Source: Betaproteobacteria bacterium | GTDB lineage: Bacteria > Pseudomonadota > Gammaproteobacteria > Burkholderiales > SG8-39 | Direction: 5' to 3' | Length of the DNA stretch: 64,000 bases | NCBI GenBank assembly: GCA_016713125.1 | Contig: JADJPT010000011.1 | Span: forward strand, 61,577-125,576 | Shown: piece by piece, positions 52,713 to 62,257 of the stretch | Layout of the letters: each line of letters opens with the position of its first letter | How positions within the stretch are numbered: position 1 is the stretch's first letter | The notes under the pieces: generated by a model | The model's database searches: none | What the model was told of the DNA's origin: nothing | The model's input: only the letters and a program-made list of their open reading frames with translations | Made by a program: the position numbers and the translations under genes

Positions 52713-53956
52713 AGCACTGGATTGCAGCAGCCGGCATGGCGCTCGCCCTACCGCTGAGCTGGAATGCGCACGCCGCAGGCGTGGCCGCCCCACCCGACCT
52801 GCCGGCGACCGCGCAGGCGCGTGCGGCCATCGATCAGGATCCGGCGGTGGTACAGGCCCTGCGCAGCCTCGAAGCCTCCGGCCACAGCGCGGCCATGCTG
52901 GAAGCCGGACCCTACGAATGGACCGTGGGCGGCACGGCACAACGCCGCCGCATTGATGGCGCAGGCAACTCCAACGAATGGTCAGTGCATGTCGAGCGGC
53001 CGATCCGCATTGCGGGCAAGGCCGGCCTCGACCGCCGGCTCGGCCAGACCGGGCTCGAGCTGGCCCGGGCGCAGCTGGCCGTCGCCCGCACCGAGGCCGC
53101 CCGCAACCTGTTGGACGCCTGGATCGACTGGCTCGCGGCGCGCCAGGCGCGCGAGGTGATGGACGACCAGGTCCGGGCGGCGGAGGAGAACCTGCGTATC
53201 GTCAACCTGCGGCAGAAAGCCGGTGACGCGTCACGCCTGGAATCAAACGTGGCCCAGAGCGATCTCGCGCAGGCGCGCCAGCAGGCTGCGGTGGCCACCA
53301 CCGCGGAGGCGAAGGCACTGGCGGCACTGATGATCCGCTACCCCTCTCTGCCTGCAGATCCAAGGCCGCTGCCGGAGCCGGCCCCGTTGGCTTGGAACGA
53401 GACCCAGTGGCGCGAGCGCGTGCTCGAAGCGCATCCGCTGCTGGCGGCGGCTACGCAGGGCGTGCGAAAGGCTGAACTCGCCGCGGACCGGGCCCGTGCC
53501 GACCGCACGCCTGACCCGACGGTCGGCGTCTTCACGTCCTCGGAGGCGGCGCGTACCGAACGCGTGGTAGGCATCAGCCTGAGCATCCCGCTGGGCGGTA
53601 CCTACCGCGAGCAGTCCTCGCTTGAAGCGCTCAAGCAGGTTGATGTGGCACGTGCCGCGCTGGACCGACAACGCCGTGAGCTCGAGCTGGCCGTCTCCGG
53701 GCAGGTTCAGGAAGCCATCGGCAGCGTCGAGCGCTGGCGCCTGGCCGAGCAAGCCGCCGCTGCGCTGCGCGAGACCTCGCGCCTGACCCAGAAAGCCTAC
53801 GCCGCCGGCGAAGCGGACGTACAGACCCTGCTGCTGGTGCGTCGCCAGGCACTGGAAGCGACCTCGGCGGCCCAGACCGCCCGCGCAGAAGCGGTGAGGG
53901 CCCAGTACCGACTGCAGATCGATGCCGGGCAGCTGTGGCGCTCAGATCTACCTTGA
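52709..53956 (+). CDS. TolC-family outer membrane factor (CzcC-like)
   Basis: A 415-residue exported protein (MKHWIAAAGMALALPLSWNAHA) with two TolC-type helical repeats: VVQALRSLEASGHSAAMLEAGPYEW, ARAQLAVARTEAARNLLDAWIDWLAARQAREVMDDQ and VVGISLSIPLGGTYREQSSLEALKQVDVARAALDRQ. No lipobox. Exit channel of the second pump. The operon order adaptor-pump-DUF3240-channel differs from the czcCBA order at 31 kb, so the two systems were acquired separately or rearranged. Confidence 0.87.
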   Translation: MKHWIAAAGMALALPLSWNAHAAGVAAPPDLPATAQARAAIDQDPAVVQALRSLEASGHSAAMLEAGPYEWTVGGTAQRRRIDGAGNSNEWSVHVERPIRIAGKAGLDRRLGQTGLELARAQLAVARTEAARNLLDAWIDWLAARQAREVMDDQVRAAEENLRIVNLRQKAGDASRLESNVAQSDLAQARQQAAVATTAEAKALAALMIRYPSLPADPRPLPEPAPLAWNETQWRERVLEAHPLLAAATQGVRKAELAADRARADRTPDPTVGVFTSSEAARTERVVGISLSIPLGGTYREQSSLEALKQVDVARAALDRQRRELELAVSGQVQEAIGSVERWRLAEQAAAALRETSRLTQKAYAAGEADVQTLLLVRRQALEATSAAQTARAEAVRAQYRLQIDAGQLWRSDLP

Positions 53957-54002
53957 CCCATTTGCTCGGCTTGCCGGGCCTTGCTCAACTTGGAGAACCA
54001 CG

Positions 54003-54539
54003 ATGCTTGCCAAACGCTTCCATCTCACCCTGCTCATCGCTTCGGTCGCGCTGCTGGCCGGCTGTGCCACACCGCCCCCGCCCGACCCCACCGCCGAACT
54101 GCCGCACTGCTACAAGACCAACAAGGGTCGCGTGATCGCATGCACCAGCGGGACGGTCCCTAGCCTCAACGCAGATGCCGAGGCCAAGCGTTTCGTGCCG
54201 GATCCAAAGGCCCTGACCGTGTATGTCGTGCGCCGCAATTGGGGCGACGGCCGGAACTTCGTGAAGGTGCAGGCGGACAATGGTCCTGTGGTCGACACCC
54301 TGCCCAACACGATGGTGCGCATCAAGCTCCAGCCTGGAGCGCACTCGATCTCGTTCGAGTTCGAGGGAGCGCGTCAGAGCAAAGCCGTGGACGGCCGGGC
54401 CGGCGATGTGCGCTTCGTCCGCATCGACGGCATGGTCTGGTCCTGGAAGAGCACCTACCAGTGGGCAGACGAGCCCGAGGGGGAGATCCGCGAGCGGGCG
54501 CTCAAGGCTCGACTTGTGGGCGATGTGGTGGTCCGCTGA
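54003..54539 (+). CDS. DUF2846-like lipoprotein, paralog 4 of 4
   Basis: A 178-residue lipoprotein with lipobox LAGC (mature CATPPPPDPT). It keeps the family core: HCYKTNKGRVIACTS, ADAEAKRF, LTVYVVRRNWGD, DTLPNTMVRIKLQPGAH, FEFEGARQ, RAGDVRFVRIDG and RLVGDVV. It is nearest to the copy at 15835. Located 46 bases after the outer membrane factor, it is the last gene of the second RND operon. Role unknown. Confidence 0.77.
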   Translation: MLAKRFHLTLLIASVALLAGCATPPPPDPTAELPHCYKTNKGRVIACTSGTVPSLNADAEAKRFVPDPKALTVYVVRRNWGDGRNFVKVQADNGPVVDTLPNTMVRIKLQPGAHSISFEFEGARQSKAVDGRAGDVRFVRIDGMVWSWKSTYQWADEPEGEIRERALKARLVGDVVVR

Positions 54540-54558
54540 GCGACGAGGCCATGACCGC

Positions 54559-55628
54559 ATGAACGCGCCGAAACCGGGCCGAGCGGCAAGTGCCGGTGGG
54601 CTGCCCTCCGGAGTCGGGGCGGCGCTGTTTGTGACGGCGCTCTTCGGTGCGGGCACGCCGCTGGCGAAGTCGCTGATGGCCGGCGTCGGACCGTGGTTGC
54701 TCGCTGGGCTCCTGTATTTGGGCTCCGGCCTCGGATTGGCAGTGCTTCGCGCGGTGCGGCGTGCTCCTGCGGCTCGCCTTGAGCGGGCCGTGGCTGTTTG
54801 GCGCGGTATTGGCCGGCGGCGGCGTCGGGCCGGTCCTGCTGATGTTCGGCCTGGCGGGCATGCCAGCCTCGGGCGCGTCACTTCTGCTCAATGCCGAGGG
54901 GGTATTCACTGCGCTGCTGGCCTGGTTCGCCTTCAAGGAAAACTTCGATCGCCGCATCGCGCTCGGGACGCTCGCCATCGTCGCGGGCGCCCTGGTGCTG
55001 AGCTGGCCCGGCGACGCGCAGTTCGGCAACCTCTGGCCTGCGCTGGCGGTGCTGGGCGCCTGCCTGTCCTGGGGCATCGACAACAACCTAACCCGCAAGG
55101 TGTCGCTCGCCGACGCGAGCTGGGTGGCGATGGTGAAGGGGCTTGCCGCCGGGTCGGTCAACCTGGTCATCGCGCTGGCGCTCGGGGCGAGCCTGCCGCC
55201 TGCCGCCTGCCGGCATGCTGGCCGGGTCGGCCGTGCTGGGCTTCTTCGCCTATGGCATCAGCCTGATGCTGTTTGTCGTGGCACTGCGCCACCTGGGCAC
55301 GGCGCGCACCGGCGCGTACTTCTCGGTGGCGCCGTTCTTCGGCGCCTTGCTGGCGGTCGTCTTGCTCGGCGAACCCGTAACGCCGGGACTTCTGCTCGCC
55401 GGTACGCTGATGGCGATCGGGGTATGGCTGCACCTGAGCGAGCAGCACGCACACTCCCATCGTCATGAAGCGACGGAGCATGAGCACGAGCACGAACACG
55501 ACATGCACCATGACCACCACGCCGCAGGCGAGGACCTACCGATCCGGCACACCCACCGCCATCGCCATGCGCCGCTGACCCATGCGCATGAACACTTTCC
55601 GGACGAGCACCATCGGCACTCGCACTGA
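54559..55628 (+). pseudogene. EamA/DMT-family transporter with His-rich tail, two frameshifts
   Basis: Ten-helix drug/metabolite transporter: ALFVTALFGAGTPLAKSLMAGVGPWLLAGLLYLGSGLGL, then in a second frame LFGAVLAGGGVGPVLLMFGLAGMPASGASLLLNAEGVFTALLAWFAFKE, then in a third frame GSAVLGFFAYGISLMLFVVALRHLGTARTGAYFSVAPFFGALLAVVLLGE. One frame change lies near 54765; the other comes from a 7-base tandem duplication around 55196-55212. The last 60 residues are extremely His-rich (HAHSHRH, HEHEHEHD, HHDHHAAG, HRHRHAPLTHAHEHF), pointing to Ni, Co, Zn or similar metal. Export of metal is inferred. Confidence 0.8.
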
Positions 55629-55630
55629 GT

Positions 55631-55662
55631 GCCGAGCGCCTGGCCGCCGCCAGGCGCTCGGC
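55631..55662. terminator. bidirectional hairpin between eamA-type and merA genes
   Basis: A perfect 14-base stem (GCCGAGCGCCTGGC with its complement) and 4-base loop sit in the 65-base gap between convergent genes. It is well placed to end transcripts from both sides, although T-runs are absent as in other GC-rich terminators. Confidence 0.65.
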
Positions 55663-55692
55663 GTCAGTCGGCGGCTGCTCTCCCGTCGCCCA

Positions 55693-57386
55693 TCACCCTG
55701 CGCAGCACGAGAGCTGCTTCACGTCCGTGTTGAAGGTCTGGGCCGCGAGCTTCAGGCCTTCGACCATCGTCAGGTACGGGAACAACTGGTCGGCCAGATC
55801 CTGCACCGTCATGCGGGCGTGGATGGCCAGGGCCGCCGCCTGGATGAACTCGCCGGCGTCGGCTGCAACCGCCTGCACTCCCAGCAGCCGGCCGGAGCCG
55901 GCTTCGGCCAACAGCTTGATGAAGCCGCGGGTGTCGAAGTTGACGAGGGCGCGCGGCACGTTCTCCAGCGTCAGCGTGCGGCTGTCGGTCTCGATGCCGG
56001 CGCGATGCGCCTCGGCCTCGCTGAGGCCCACGGTCGCGACCTGGGGATCGGTGAAGACGACCGCGGGCATCGCCTCGAGATCGATCCGCGCGTCGCCGCC
56101 GGTCATGTTGAGTGCCGCCCGGGTGCCCGCCGCGGCCGCAACATAGACGAACTGGGGCTGGTCGGTGCAGTCGCCAGCAGCATAGATGTTCGGCGCACCG
56201 GTGCGCATGTGATCGTCCACGCGGATGGCGCCGCGTTCGTCGAGGCTCACGCCGGCGGCGTCCAGGTTCAGGGCGCGCGTATTGGGCGTACGCCCAGTGG
56301 CGACGAGCAAGTGGTCGGCGCGCAGCTCGCCGTGATTCGTCGTCAGCACGAATTCACCGTCGGCATGAGTGACCCGGCTGGCCTGCGTCTGCTCCAGCAC
56401 CGTGATGCCTTCGTCGCGGAACACCGCCGTCAATGCCTCGCCGATGGCCGGGTCCTCGCGGAAGAGAAGCCTACTGCGCGCGAGGATGGTCACTTGACTG
56501 CCCAGGCGGGCGAAGGCTTGCGCCAGTTCCACCGCGACCACGGACGAGCCGAGCACGGCCAGCCGCTGCGGAATCGCATCACTGGCCAGGGCCTCGGTCG
56601 AGGTCCAGTACGGCGTGTCCTTCAAGCCCGGGATCGGCGGCAATGCTGGGCTGGCACCGGTGGCCACCAAGCAGCGGTCGAAAGCGATGTCCTGTTCGCC
56701 GGCGTCGCGCAACGCGACGCTCAGCGTCTGCCTGTCCTTGAAGCGCGCCGTGCCGTGCACCACGGTGATGGCGGGCGTGCCGTCCAGGATGCTTTCGTAC
56801 TTGCCGTGGCGCAGTTCGTCCACGCGCGCCTGCTGCTGCAAGAGCAGCCGATCGCGCCGCACGGTCGGCGCGATCGCGGAAATGCCGGCATCGAACGGAC
56901 TCTCACGCCGCAGGTGTGCGACGTGCGCGGCGCGGACCATGATCTTCGAAGGTACGCAGCCGATGTTGACGCAGGTACCGCCGATCGTGCCGCGCTCGAT
57001 CAGCGTGACGCGCGCGCCTTGCTCGACGGCCTTCAGCGCAGCCGCCATCGCCGCACCGCCGCTGCCGATGACCGCGAAGTGCAGTGCCTGAGCGTCCCCG
57101 GCCGTTTGCGGTGGACTGCCTAGCCCTTCGCGCACCCTGCCGAGAGGGTCGGCCGGCGGCGAAGATGACGGCAACGAAGGCGCCTCTCCGTGTCGCGCGC
57201 TATAGCCCACTGCCGCCACCGCTGCCGCCAGCGCCGAGGTCGACGTGGCTGCGTCGACCTGCAGCGTGGCGGTTCGGTCAGGGTACGACACCGACACGGA
57301 GCGCACGCCAGGCACTCTCTGCAGGGCACTGCGGACATGCTCGGCGCACGAGTGCACGTCATTCCGTCTATTTGCAGTCGCGTCAT
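55693..57386 (-). pseudogene. merA: mercuric reductase MerA, frameshifted in N-terminal HMA domain
   Basis: Reduces Hg(II) to volatile Hg(0) with NADPH in the cytoplasm. The start MTRLQIDGMTC at 57386 is followed by a frame change: inserting one base would restore GMTCHSCAEHVRSALQRVPGV. The remaining 555 residues are intact: FAVIGSGGAAMAAALKAVE (FAD), redox pair GGTCVNIGCVPSK, NADPH domain LAVLGSSVVAVELAQAFARLGS, AAGDCTDQPQFVYVAAAAG, and the C-terminal SCCAG Cys pair that hands over Hg. Only the N-terminal metal domain is affected, and translation from within (57357) may still give active enzyme. Last gene of merTPA. Confidence 0.9.
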
Positions 57387-57442
57387 CGGGGTTCGTCCTG
57401 GTTTGGGGGAATTCGTTTACGGAGCCGCCGTCCCAGTTGCCT

Positions 57443-57724
57443 CTACGGCTTGGCAGTGGACGGGTAGCCTGCGTCTGCGGTCGCCTTGGTCAGCGCCGCG
57501 ACGCTGGCTTTGTTGTCGTCGAACGTCACCACGGCCTGCTTCCTGTCGAAGCTCACGTCGGTCTTGCTCACGCCCGGGACCTTGTTCAACGCCTGCTTGA
57601 CGGTGAGCGGGCACGCCGCACAGGTCATGCCGGGCACCGACAGCGTGACAGTCTGCGTGCCGGCCCACGCGGGGGCGGCGAAGGCGGTGGTCAGGGCAGC
57701 GATGGACAGCAATCTGGTCATCAT
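57443..57724 (-). CDS. merP: periplasmic mercury-binding protein MerP
   Basis: A 93-residue exported protein (MTRLLSIAALTTAFAAPAWA) with one HMA fold; the Hg site is GMTCAACPLTVKQAL (Cys-x2-Cys), and FDDNKASVAALTKATADAGYPS closes the domain. It captures Hg(II) and passes it to MerT. Between merT and merA, 12 bases from merT. Confidence 0.95.
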   Translation of the reverse strand: MMTRLLSIAALTTAFAAPAWAGTQTVTLSVPGMTCAACPLTVKQALNKVPGVSKTDVSFDRKQAVVTFDDNKASVAALTKATADAGYPSTAKP

Positions 57725-57736
57725 GACGAGGTCCTT

Positions 57737-58087
57737 TCAGTAGAAGAGAGGCAGCACGTACGGGAACGCGAGCGCGACCAGCACGACCGCTGCGACGATC
57801 CAGAACACGATCCGGTAGGCGCGCCGCACCTGCGGCACGGCGCAGACCTCGCCCGGCTGGCAGTCCTGTGCCGGACGGAAGATGCGGCGCCAGGCGAAGT
57901 ACATCGCCACCAGCGCCGCACCGAGGAACAGCGGCCGGTACGGCTCGAGCGCGGTCAGGTTGACGATCCAGGCGCCGCTGACACCCAGGGCCACGAGCAC
58001 GAGCGGCCCCAGACAGCAGGTCGAGGCGAGCAGCGCGGCGATCCCGCCAGTCACGAGAGCGCCGCGGCCGTTTCGGCTTTGTGACAT
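57737..58087 (-). CDS. merT: mercury transporter MerT
   Basis: A 116-residue inner membrane protein with three helices. The Cys pair in helix 1 (STCCLGP) and the cytoplasmic pair CQPGEVC carry Hg(II) inward to MerA. First gene after the MerR-controlled promoter. Length and layout are those of MerT of Tn21/Tn501 type systems. Confidence 0.95.
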   Translation of the reverse strand: MSQSRNGRGALVTGGIAALLASTCCLGPLVLVALGVSGAWIVNLTALEPYRPLFLGAALVAMYFAWRRIFRPAQDCQPGEVCAVPQVRRAYRIVFWIVAAVVLVALAFPYVLPLFY

Positions 58088-58123
58088 GACGACGATCCTT
58101 TCCGAGGCTTTGCGAACGGAGTA

Positions 58124-58154
58124 ACCTTACTTCCGTAGTCCAGTACGGAGTCAA
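58124..58154 (-). promoter_or_regulatory. MerR-controlled promoter of merTPA
   Basis: On the minus strand -35 TTGACT (58154-58149), a 19-base spacer and -10 TAAGGT (58129-58124), with the dyad CCGTAC...CTACGG in the spacer. This is the classical mer operator-promoter. Confidence 0.92.
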
Positions 58155-58159
58155 GCGGC

Positions 58160-58567
58160 ATGGACCAAGCCCTCGAGAGCCTCACCATCGGCGCGTTTGC
58201 CGAGGCGGCCGGCGTCAACGTCGAGACGATTCGCTTCTATCAGCGCAAGGGCCTGCTGGCCGAGCCGGACAGGCCATACGGCAGCATTCGCCGCTATGAC
58301 TTGGGCGACGTGGCGCGGGTGCGCTTTGTGAAGTCGGCCCAGCGCCTGGGGTTCAGCCTGGACGAGGTGGCCGGCCTGCTCCAACTAGACGGCGGCACGC
58401 ACTGCGACGAGGCCCGCCACCTTGCCGAACAGAAACTCGCCGACGTGCGCGACAAGCTGGCCGACCTGCGCCGCATCGAGAAGGCGCTTGCGCGGCTGGT
58501 GCAGGACTGCTGCGCCGCACGGGGCACGGTGTCGTGCCCGCTGATCGACGCGCTGCAGCGCCAGTGA
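58160..58567 (+). CDS. merR: mercury-responsive regulator MerR
   Basis: A 135-residue regulator, repressor without Hg and activator with Hg. Helix-turn-helix: LTIGAFAEAAGVNVETIRFYQRKGLLAEPDRPYGSIRRY. The three Hg ligands are present: THCDEA (Cys near 82), the CC pair of VQDCCAA (Cys near 117) and TVSCPLID (Cys near 126). Divergent from merT over the operator. Confidence 0.95.
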   Translation: MDQALESLTIGAFAEAAGVNVETIRFYQRKGLLAEPDRPYGSIRRYDLGDVARVRFVKSAQRLGFSLDEVAGLLQLDGGTHCDEARHLAEQKLADVRDKLADLRRIEKALARLVQDCCAARGTVSCPLIDALQRQ

Positions 58568-58680
58568 AGCGGCGGCGAGTTCACGCCCGTGCTGCCAGGG
58601 TTCCGCGGTGCCCCCAAGCGATCGCGCCCTCTGTCGACATCAGGCAGCATCAAAAGCCCCTTTGAATTTACGATTCCAAA

Positions 58681-58714
58681 TGACGTCCTGATAAGAACAC
58701 TTCTCAGGACGTCA
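58681..58714. repeat. inverted repeat, 11-base perfect arms
   Basis: TGACGTCCTGA and TCAGGACGTCA enclose the 12-base loop TAAGAACACTTC, in an AT-richer stretch between merR and the recombinase-like gene. It is not clearly a terminator for either gene (merR ends 114 bases before). A recombination or attachment site used by the adjacent recombinase relative is possible. Confidence 0.5.
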
Positions 58715-58819
58715 GTTGATGACACGAGTTGCCTCGCTGGTGTAGCGGAAGTGCGCAAAGAGGGCTTCATCCAGCACCCACCGCCCAGCACCGTGACCAT
58801 GGCCGTGGCGCACGGTCCC

Positions 58820-59758
58820 TCAGACCAGTTCCTGCACCAGGGTCGCCATCGACGGCCTGGCCCGCGGGAACTGCTCGCGTACCGCGCTGCGTTCACTGAT
58901 GCCCAGCACCAGCCCGACCTGCTCCTCGTCAGCGCCGCGGTCGTACAGGCGTGCGACCACCGTGCGGCGGATCGACAGTGGGGTCGCCCACTCCAGCTCT
59001 GCGTAGCGGAACAGCTTGCGGTAGGTCTCGAGGATCGGGCGGCAGAGGCAACGCCGCCGACCTTCGGCGTCGTACTGCGTGATGCGGAAGCCCTCGCCCG
59101 TCGCGCTAAGGAACAAGGGGCTGTCCGGATCAAGACCGCGGAAGGCGACGCCGTCCGCGATGCCATGGCCCCGAGCCACTCGTTCCGCCAGATAGGCGTC
59201 CAGCGCGTCGTCCAACTTGCGGCTGGCGAAGTAGAGCGGTCTTGATTTCCCGGAGATGCTGGCGCTCGCCGGCAGTTCCGACTCTCGGCGCACCTCGCCG
59301 CCGGCCTGCAGGTAGTCGCGCAGCCGCAGCCGCACGATCTCGAGCGGGCGCGCGCCGGTGACGAACAACGTGTAGAACAAAGCCACGTCCCGCGCGGGCT
59401 GGGCGCTGCGGCCCCGGATGCGCAACACCGCCCGGGCGATCTCGTCCGCACTCACCACCCGATCCTCTCTCGGCGTGTGACCAGCCACCGGCTCGAATCG
59501 CTCCAGGGCGTGCAGGATGGCGGCGCGCCGCTCCCGCAGGCGGCGCACGAACGCCGTGGCGCCGTCGTTCATGCCTTCGATGCCCACTTCCCTGCACAGG
59601 CGGATCGCCACCGCCTTGACGCGCCGCTCGACGGCCGTGCGCGTGATGCCGAAGTCCGCAGCCACCGACTCGTAGGTGCGGCCGTCGATCACCGCGCGCA
59701 GCATGGCCACCGCCTGTATGGCGGCGGCCCCCGTGGAACCTGGTTCATCGTCGTCCAT
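58820..59758 (-). CDS. tyrosine recombinase-like protein, catalytically degenerate
   Basis: A 312-residue protein. Residues 10-70 include a helix-turn-helix-like part (AADFGITRTAVERRVKAV). Residues 120-300 resemble the phage integrase catalytic fold: ALFYTLFVTGARPLEIVRLRLRDYL keeps the first Arg, and SIRRTVVARLYDRGADEEQVGLVLGISE corresponds to the HxxR...LGH box. The box His is replaced and I find no nucleophilic Tyr in the last 40 residues. It is thus probably inactive for strand exchange, or a DNA-binding relative. ATG 59758 has GGAGGG upstream. It marks the right flank of the resistance region. Confidence 0.6.
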   Translation of the reverse strand: MDDDEPGSTGAAAIQAVAMLRAVIDGRTYESVAADFGITRTAVERRVKAVAIRLCREVGIEGMNDGATAFVRRLRERRAAILHALERFEPVAGHTPREDRVVSADEIARAVLRIRGRSAQPARDVALFYTLFVTGARPLEIVRLRLRDYLQAGGEVRRESELPASASISGKSRPLYFASRKLDDALDAYLAERVARGHGIADGVAFRGLDPDSPLFLSATGEGFRITQYDAEGRRRCLCRPILETYRKLFRYAELEWATPLSIRRTVVARLYDRGADEEQVGLVLGISERSAVREQFPRARPSMATLVQELV

Positions 59759-60065
59759 GGCATGCCCTCCGACTGCTGTCGAACATGTCCATCGTTCCCC
59801 AGGCCCCCTGCCCCGACAGCCAAAACCACGCGGCCCGGCCCGTGATATCGGCACCGGCTCACCCGCCTTCGACCTCCAGTGGCAATTAGCGGTTTAGTTA
59901 CCGGGTGCAACCCAAGCACGCACATCGCGCCGTTTCCTGCGCCAATATCACCGAGCCACTCCATGGGAACGTCGGTATCGAAATGCTAGGTTGAACGCGT
60001 CGCGGCCGATCGACGTTTAGGGAGTTTCGTCGGCGCGCAGAAACGCTGAACAGGGGGCGAACAGA
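59759..60065. other. intergenic region between recombinase-like and argP-like genes
   Basis: About 307 bases between divergent genes, with promoters for both expected here. A GGTTTAG-containing stretch near 59890 recalls the arms of the inverted repeat at 63320. No gene supported. Confidence 0.4.
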
Positions 60066-61018
60066 ATGCTCGATCGCGATCAGCTGGAAACCTTCGCGAC
60101 GGTGGCCGAGGCGCACAGCTTCGAACGCGCTGCGACCCTGCTCAACATCACGCGCGGAGCGGTCTCGCAACGCATCAAGGCCCTCGAGGAGTCGTTGACG
60201 ACCGTGCTGCTCGTTCGCGAGAAGCCCGTCGTGCCGACTGCCGCGGGCGAGATCCTGCTGCGCCACGTCAAGGCGCTGCGTCTGCTCGAAGGCGCGACGC
60301 TGAACGAACTCAAGCCCCAGGCGGGCCCGCATGTGCCCGTGCCGCTGGCCATCGCGGTCAATGCCGACTCGCTCTCGACCTGGTTTCCGCGCGCCTTGTG
60401 GGAGCTGCTGCTGCGCCGGCAGGTGGCGCTGGAGATCGTCACCGACGACCAGGACCACACCTCGGGGCGCCTGGCACGTGGCGAGGTCATCGGCTGCGTC
60501 TCCACGGACGCCAAACCCGCGGGCGGCTTTCTGGCCGAATGCCTCGGCGCGATGGAATACCGCTGCTACGCCACGCCGGCCTTTGCGGCGGAGTACTTTC
60601 CGAAGGGACTGAACGTGCAGGCAGTGCTCATCGCGCCGGCCATCCTGTTCAACCGCAAGGTTCACTGCACGACGACTTCCTGAAGCGGCGCTTCGGCTTC
60701 GCGGTGGAGCGCTACCCGCGCCACTACCTGCCCTCACCGATGATCCTGATGGAGGGTGTTGCCGCAGGAGTCGGCTACGGGCTGGTGCCGAGCCTGCAGG
60801 CCGCCGCAGCGGCCGAGCGCGGCGAGCTCGTCGACCTCGCGCCCGATGAGCCGGTGCTCGTCAACCTGCACTGGCACCACTGGGAACTGGAGCCGCCGCT
60901 CTCGCGCGAGATCACGGACCTCGTGGTCCGCCACGCGCAGGCTCAACTGCTGCCGCGCGCGGAGCAGCAGCCGCCCGAGACGGCGGCGTCAACGCCGAAG
61001 CCCGTCGACGCCGATTGA
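60066..61018 (+). pseudogene. argP: ArgP/IciA-like LysR regulator, frameshifted
   Basis: LysR-family regulator: MLDRDQLETFATVAEAHSFERAATLLNITRGAVSQRIKALEE is the ArgP-type winged helix. The effector domain runs to LIAPAILFNRK in the first frame, then continues as SLHDDFLKRRFGFAVERYPRHYLPSPM... in another; one base is missing near 60660. Joined length is about 317 residues, slightly longer than E. coli ArgP because of a Pro-rich tail. ArgP-type proteins control basic amino acid exporters; here no lysE/argO gene is adjacent. Its 3' end overlaps the convergent permease by 30 bases. Confidence 0.82.
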
Positions 61019-62257
61019 CCTAGGCCCACCCACCGCGCAGATCAAGCCCACGAGGGCGGACACGCCGAGTCCGCCGACCAGCGACACGGTGTCCGCATCG
61101 GCGTCAATCCAACCCGCCCATCCTGCCAGGTAGGCAGCACCGGACACGGCCAAACCGGAACCCATCACGAGGCCGGCCTGGGCCGCTGGCAGCCTCGCTC
61201 CGCGCAGCAGCAGCACGAACAGCCAGCCGACGCTGGCGAGGTAGACCACGTTGACCGACACCATGGTCTCGACGATGCCTTGCCCGCGAGCGGCCAGCAG
61301 GCCTCCCGCGGCCAGGGCCGCAATCGACCAGCCGGGGTGGTTCGTGTCGCGCGCGCTGGGCGCCGCGGCTGCCGTCGCGCTGGCCATGGCCCGCACGATC
61401 GCTGCGCCGGATCCCAGCGCCGCCGTCGAGAGGGCGGCGAGCAGCAGCGTCTGCGACCCGGGCCATAGCCCATTGGCGGCACGCCCCAGCGCAAACGGGA
61501 TCACCTGTTTCGCGTCGGTCAGCCCGTCCAGTTCGCCCGTGCCCCGCAGCGCCAGCGCCAGGGCCGGCGGCAGGAAGGCCACGGCAATCAGCACGACACC
61601 CGCAAGCGCGCAGCCGGCGACGGCAACGAGCGGCCGGCGCGCAGCCAGCACGAACTGATGGTAGTCCGCGCCCAAGCAGACGAGCAGCCCGACCGCCAAC
61701 ACGATGGACACCAGGCGTGCCGTGCTGAACCCGCCGAGGTCGCTCACGAACCGTGGCGCTGCCTGCGCGTACAGCGCCAAGCCGCCCGCGTCGGCCAGCG
61801 CGTAAAGCAGCACCAGCGCACTGGCCAGCAGGCAGGCGGCGAACAGGCGCGATGCGACCCGCAGGTCGAGCCGGGACGCACCCAGGATCAGCGCCAGCAC
61901 CAGCGCCTGGGGGACGAACCCCGGCAGACCCATCACCCGCGCGATGGCGACGCCACCTGCGACCTGGGCCGCGAGCACACCGCTCATCCAGATCAGGGAC
62001 AGCAGCGCGACGGCACGCTGAATCGGCGGGCCGAAGGCCTGCCCGAACAACTCCCAGACCGGCACGCCGAGTCTCCACAGCCGGCCGGCGAAAGTCGCCA
62101 GCGCGAGCATCCCGAGGGCAGTCGCGACACCGTACAGGCCGCCCGCCATGCCCTGCGACAGCGCCATCTCCCCCGAGCCGAACAGGAAGCCGATGCCTTA
62201 GCTGGCCGAGACCAGCAAGGCTGCCACTTGCAGCGTGCCGAGCACCCGTGCCGTCAT
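60989..62257 (-). pseudogene. SSF-like sodium symporter/permease with internal stop
   Basis: A membrane protein with about 11-12 helices. The natural start is probably ATG 62257 (MTARVLGTLQVAALLVSAS), which overlaps the desaturase stop by 4 bases. Codon 20 is TAA (62200-62198), where relatives have Tyr in SxSYGIGFLFGSGE. Reading could resume at the Met at 62167, losing the first helix. The rest (GLYGVATALGMLALATFAGRLW... to GVDGLRR) is open. It resembles sodium:solute symporters in its first helices; substrate unknown. A single-base change is the likely cause of the stop. Confidence 0.65.
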
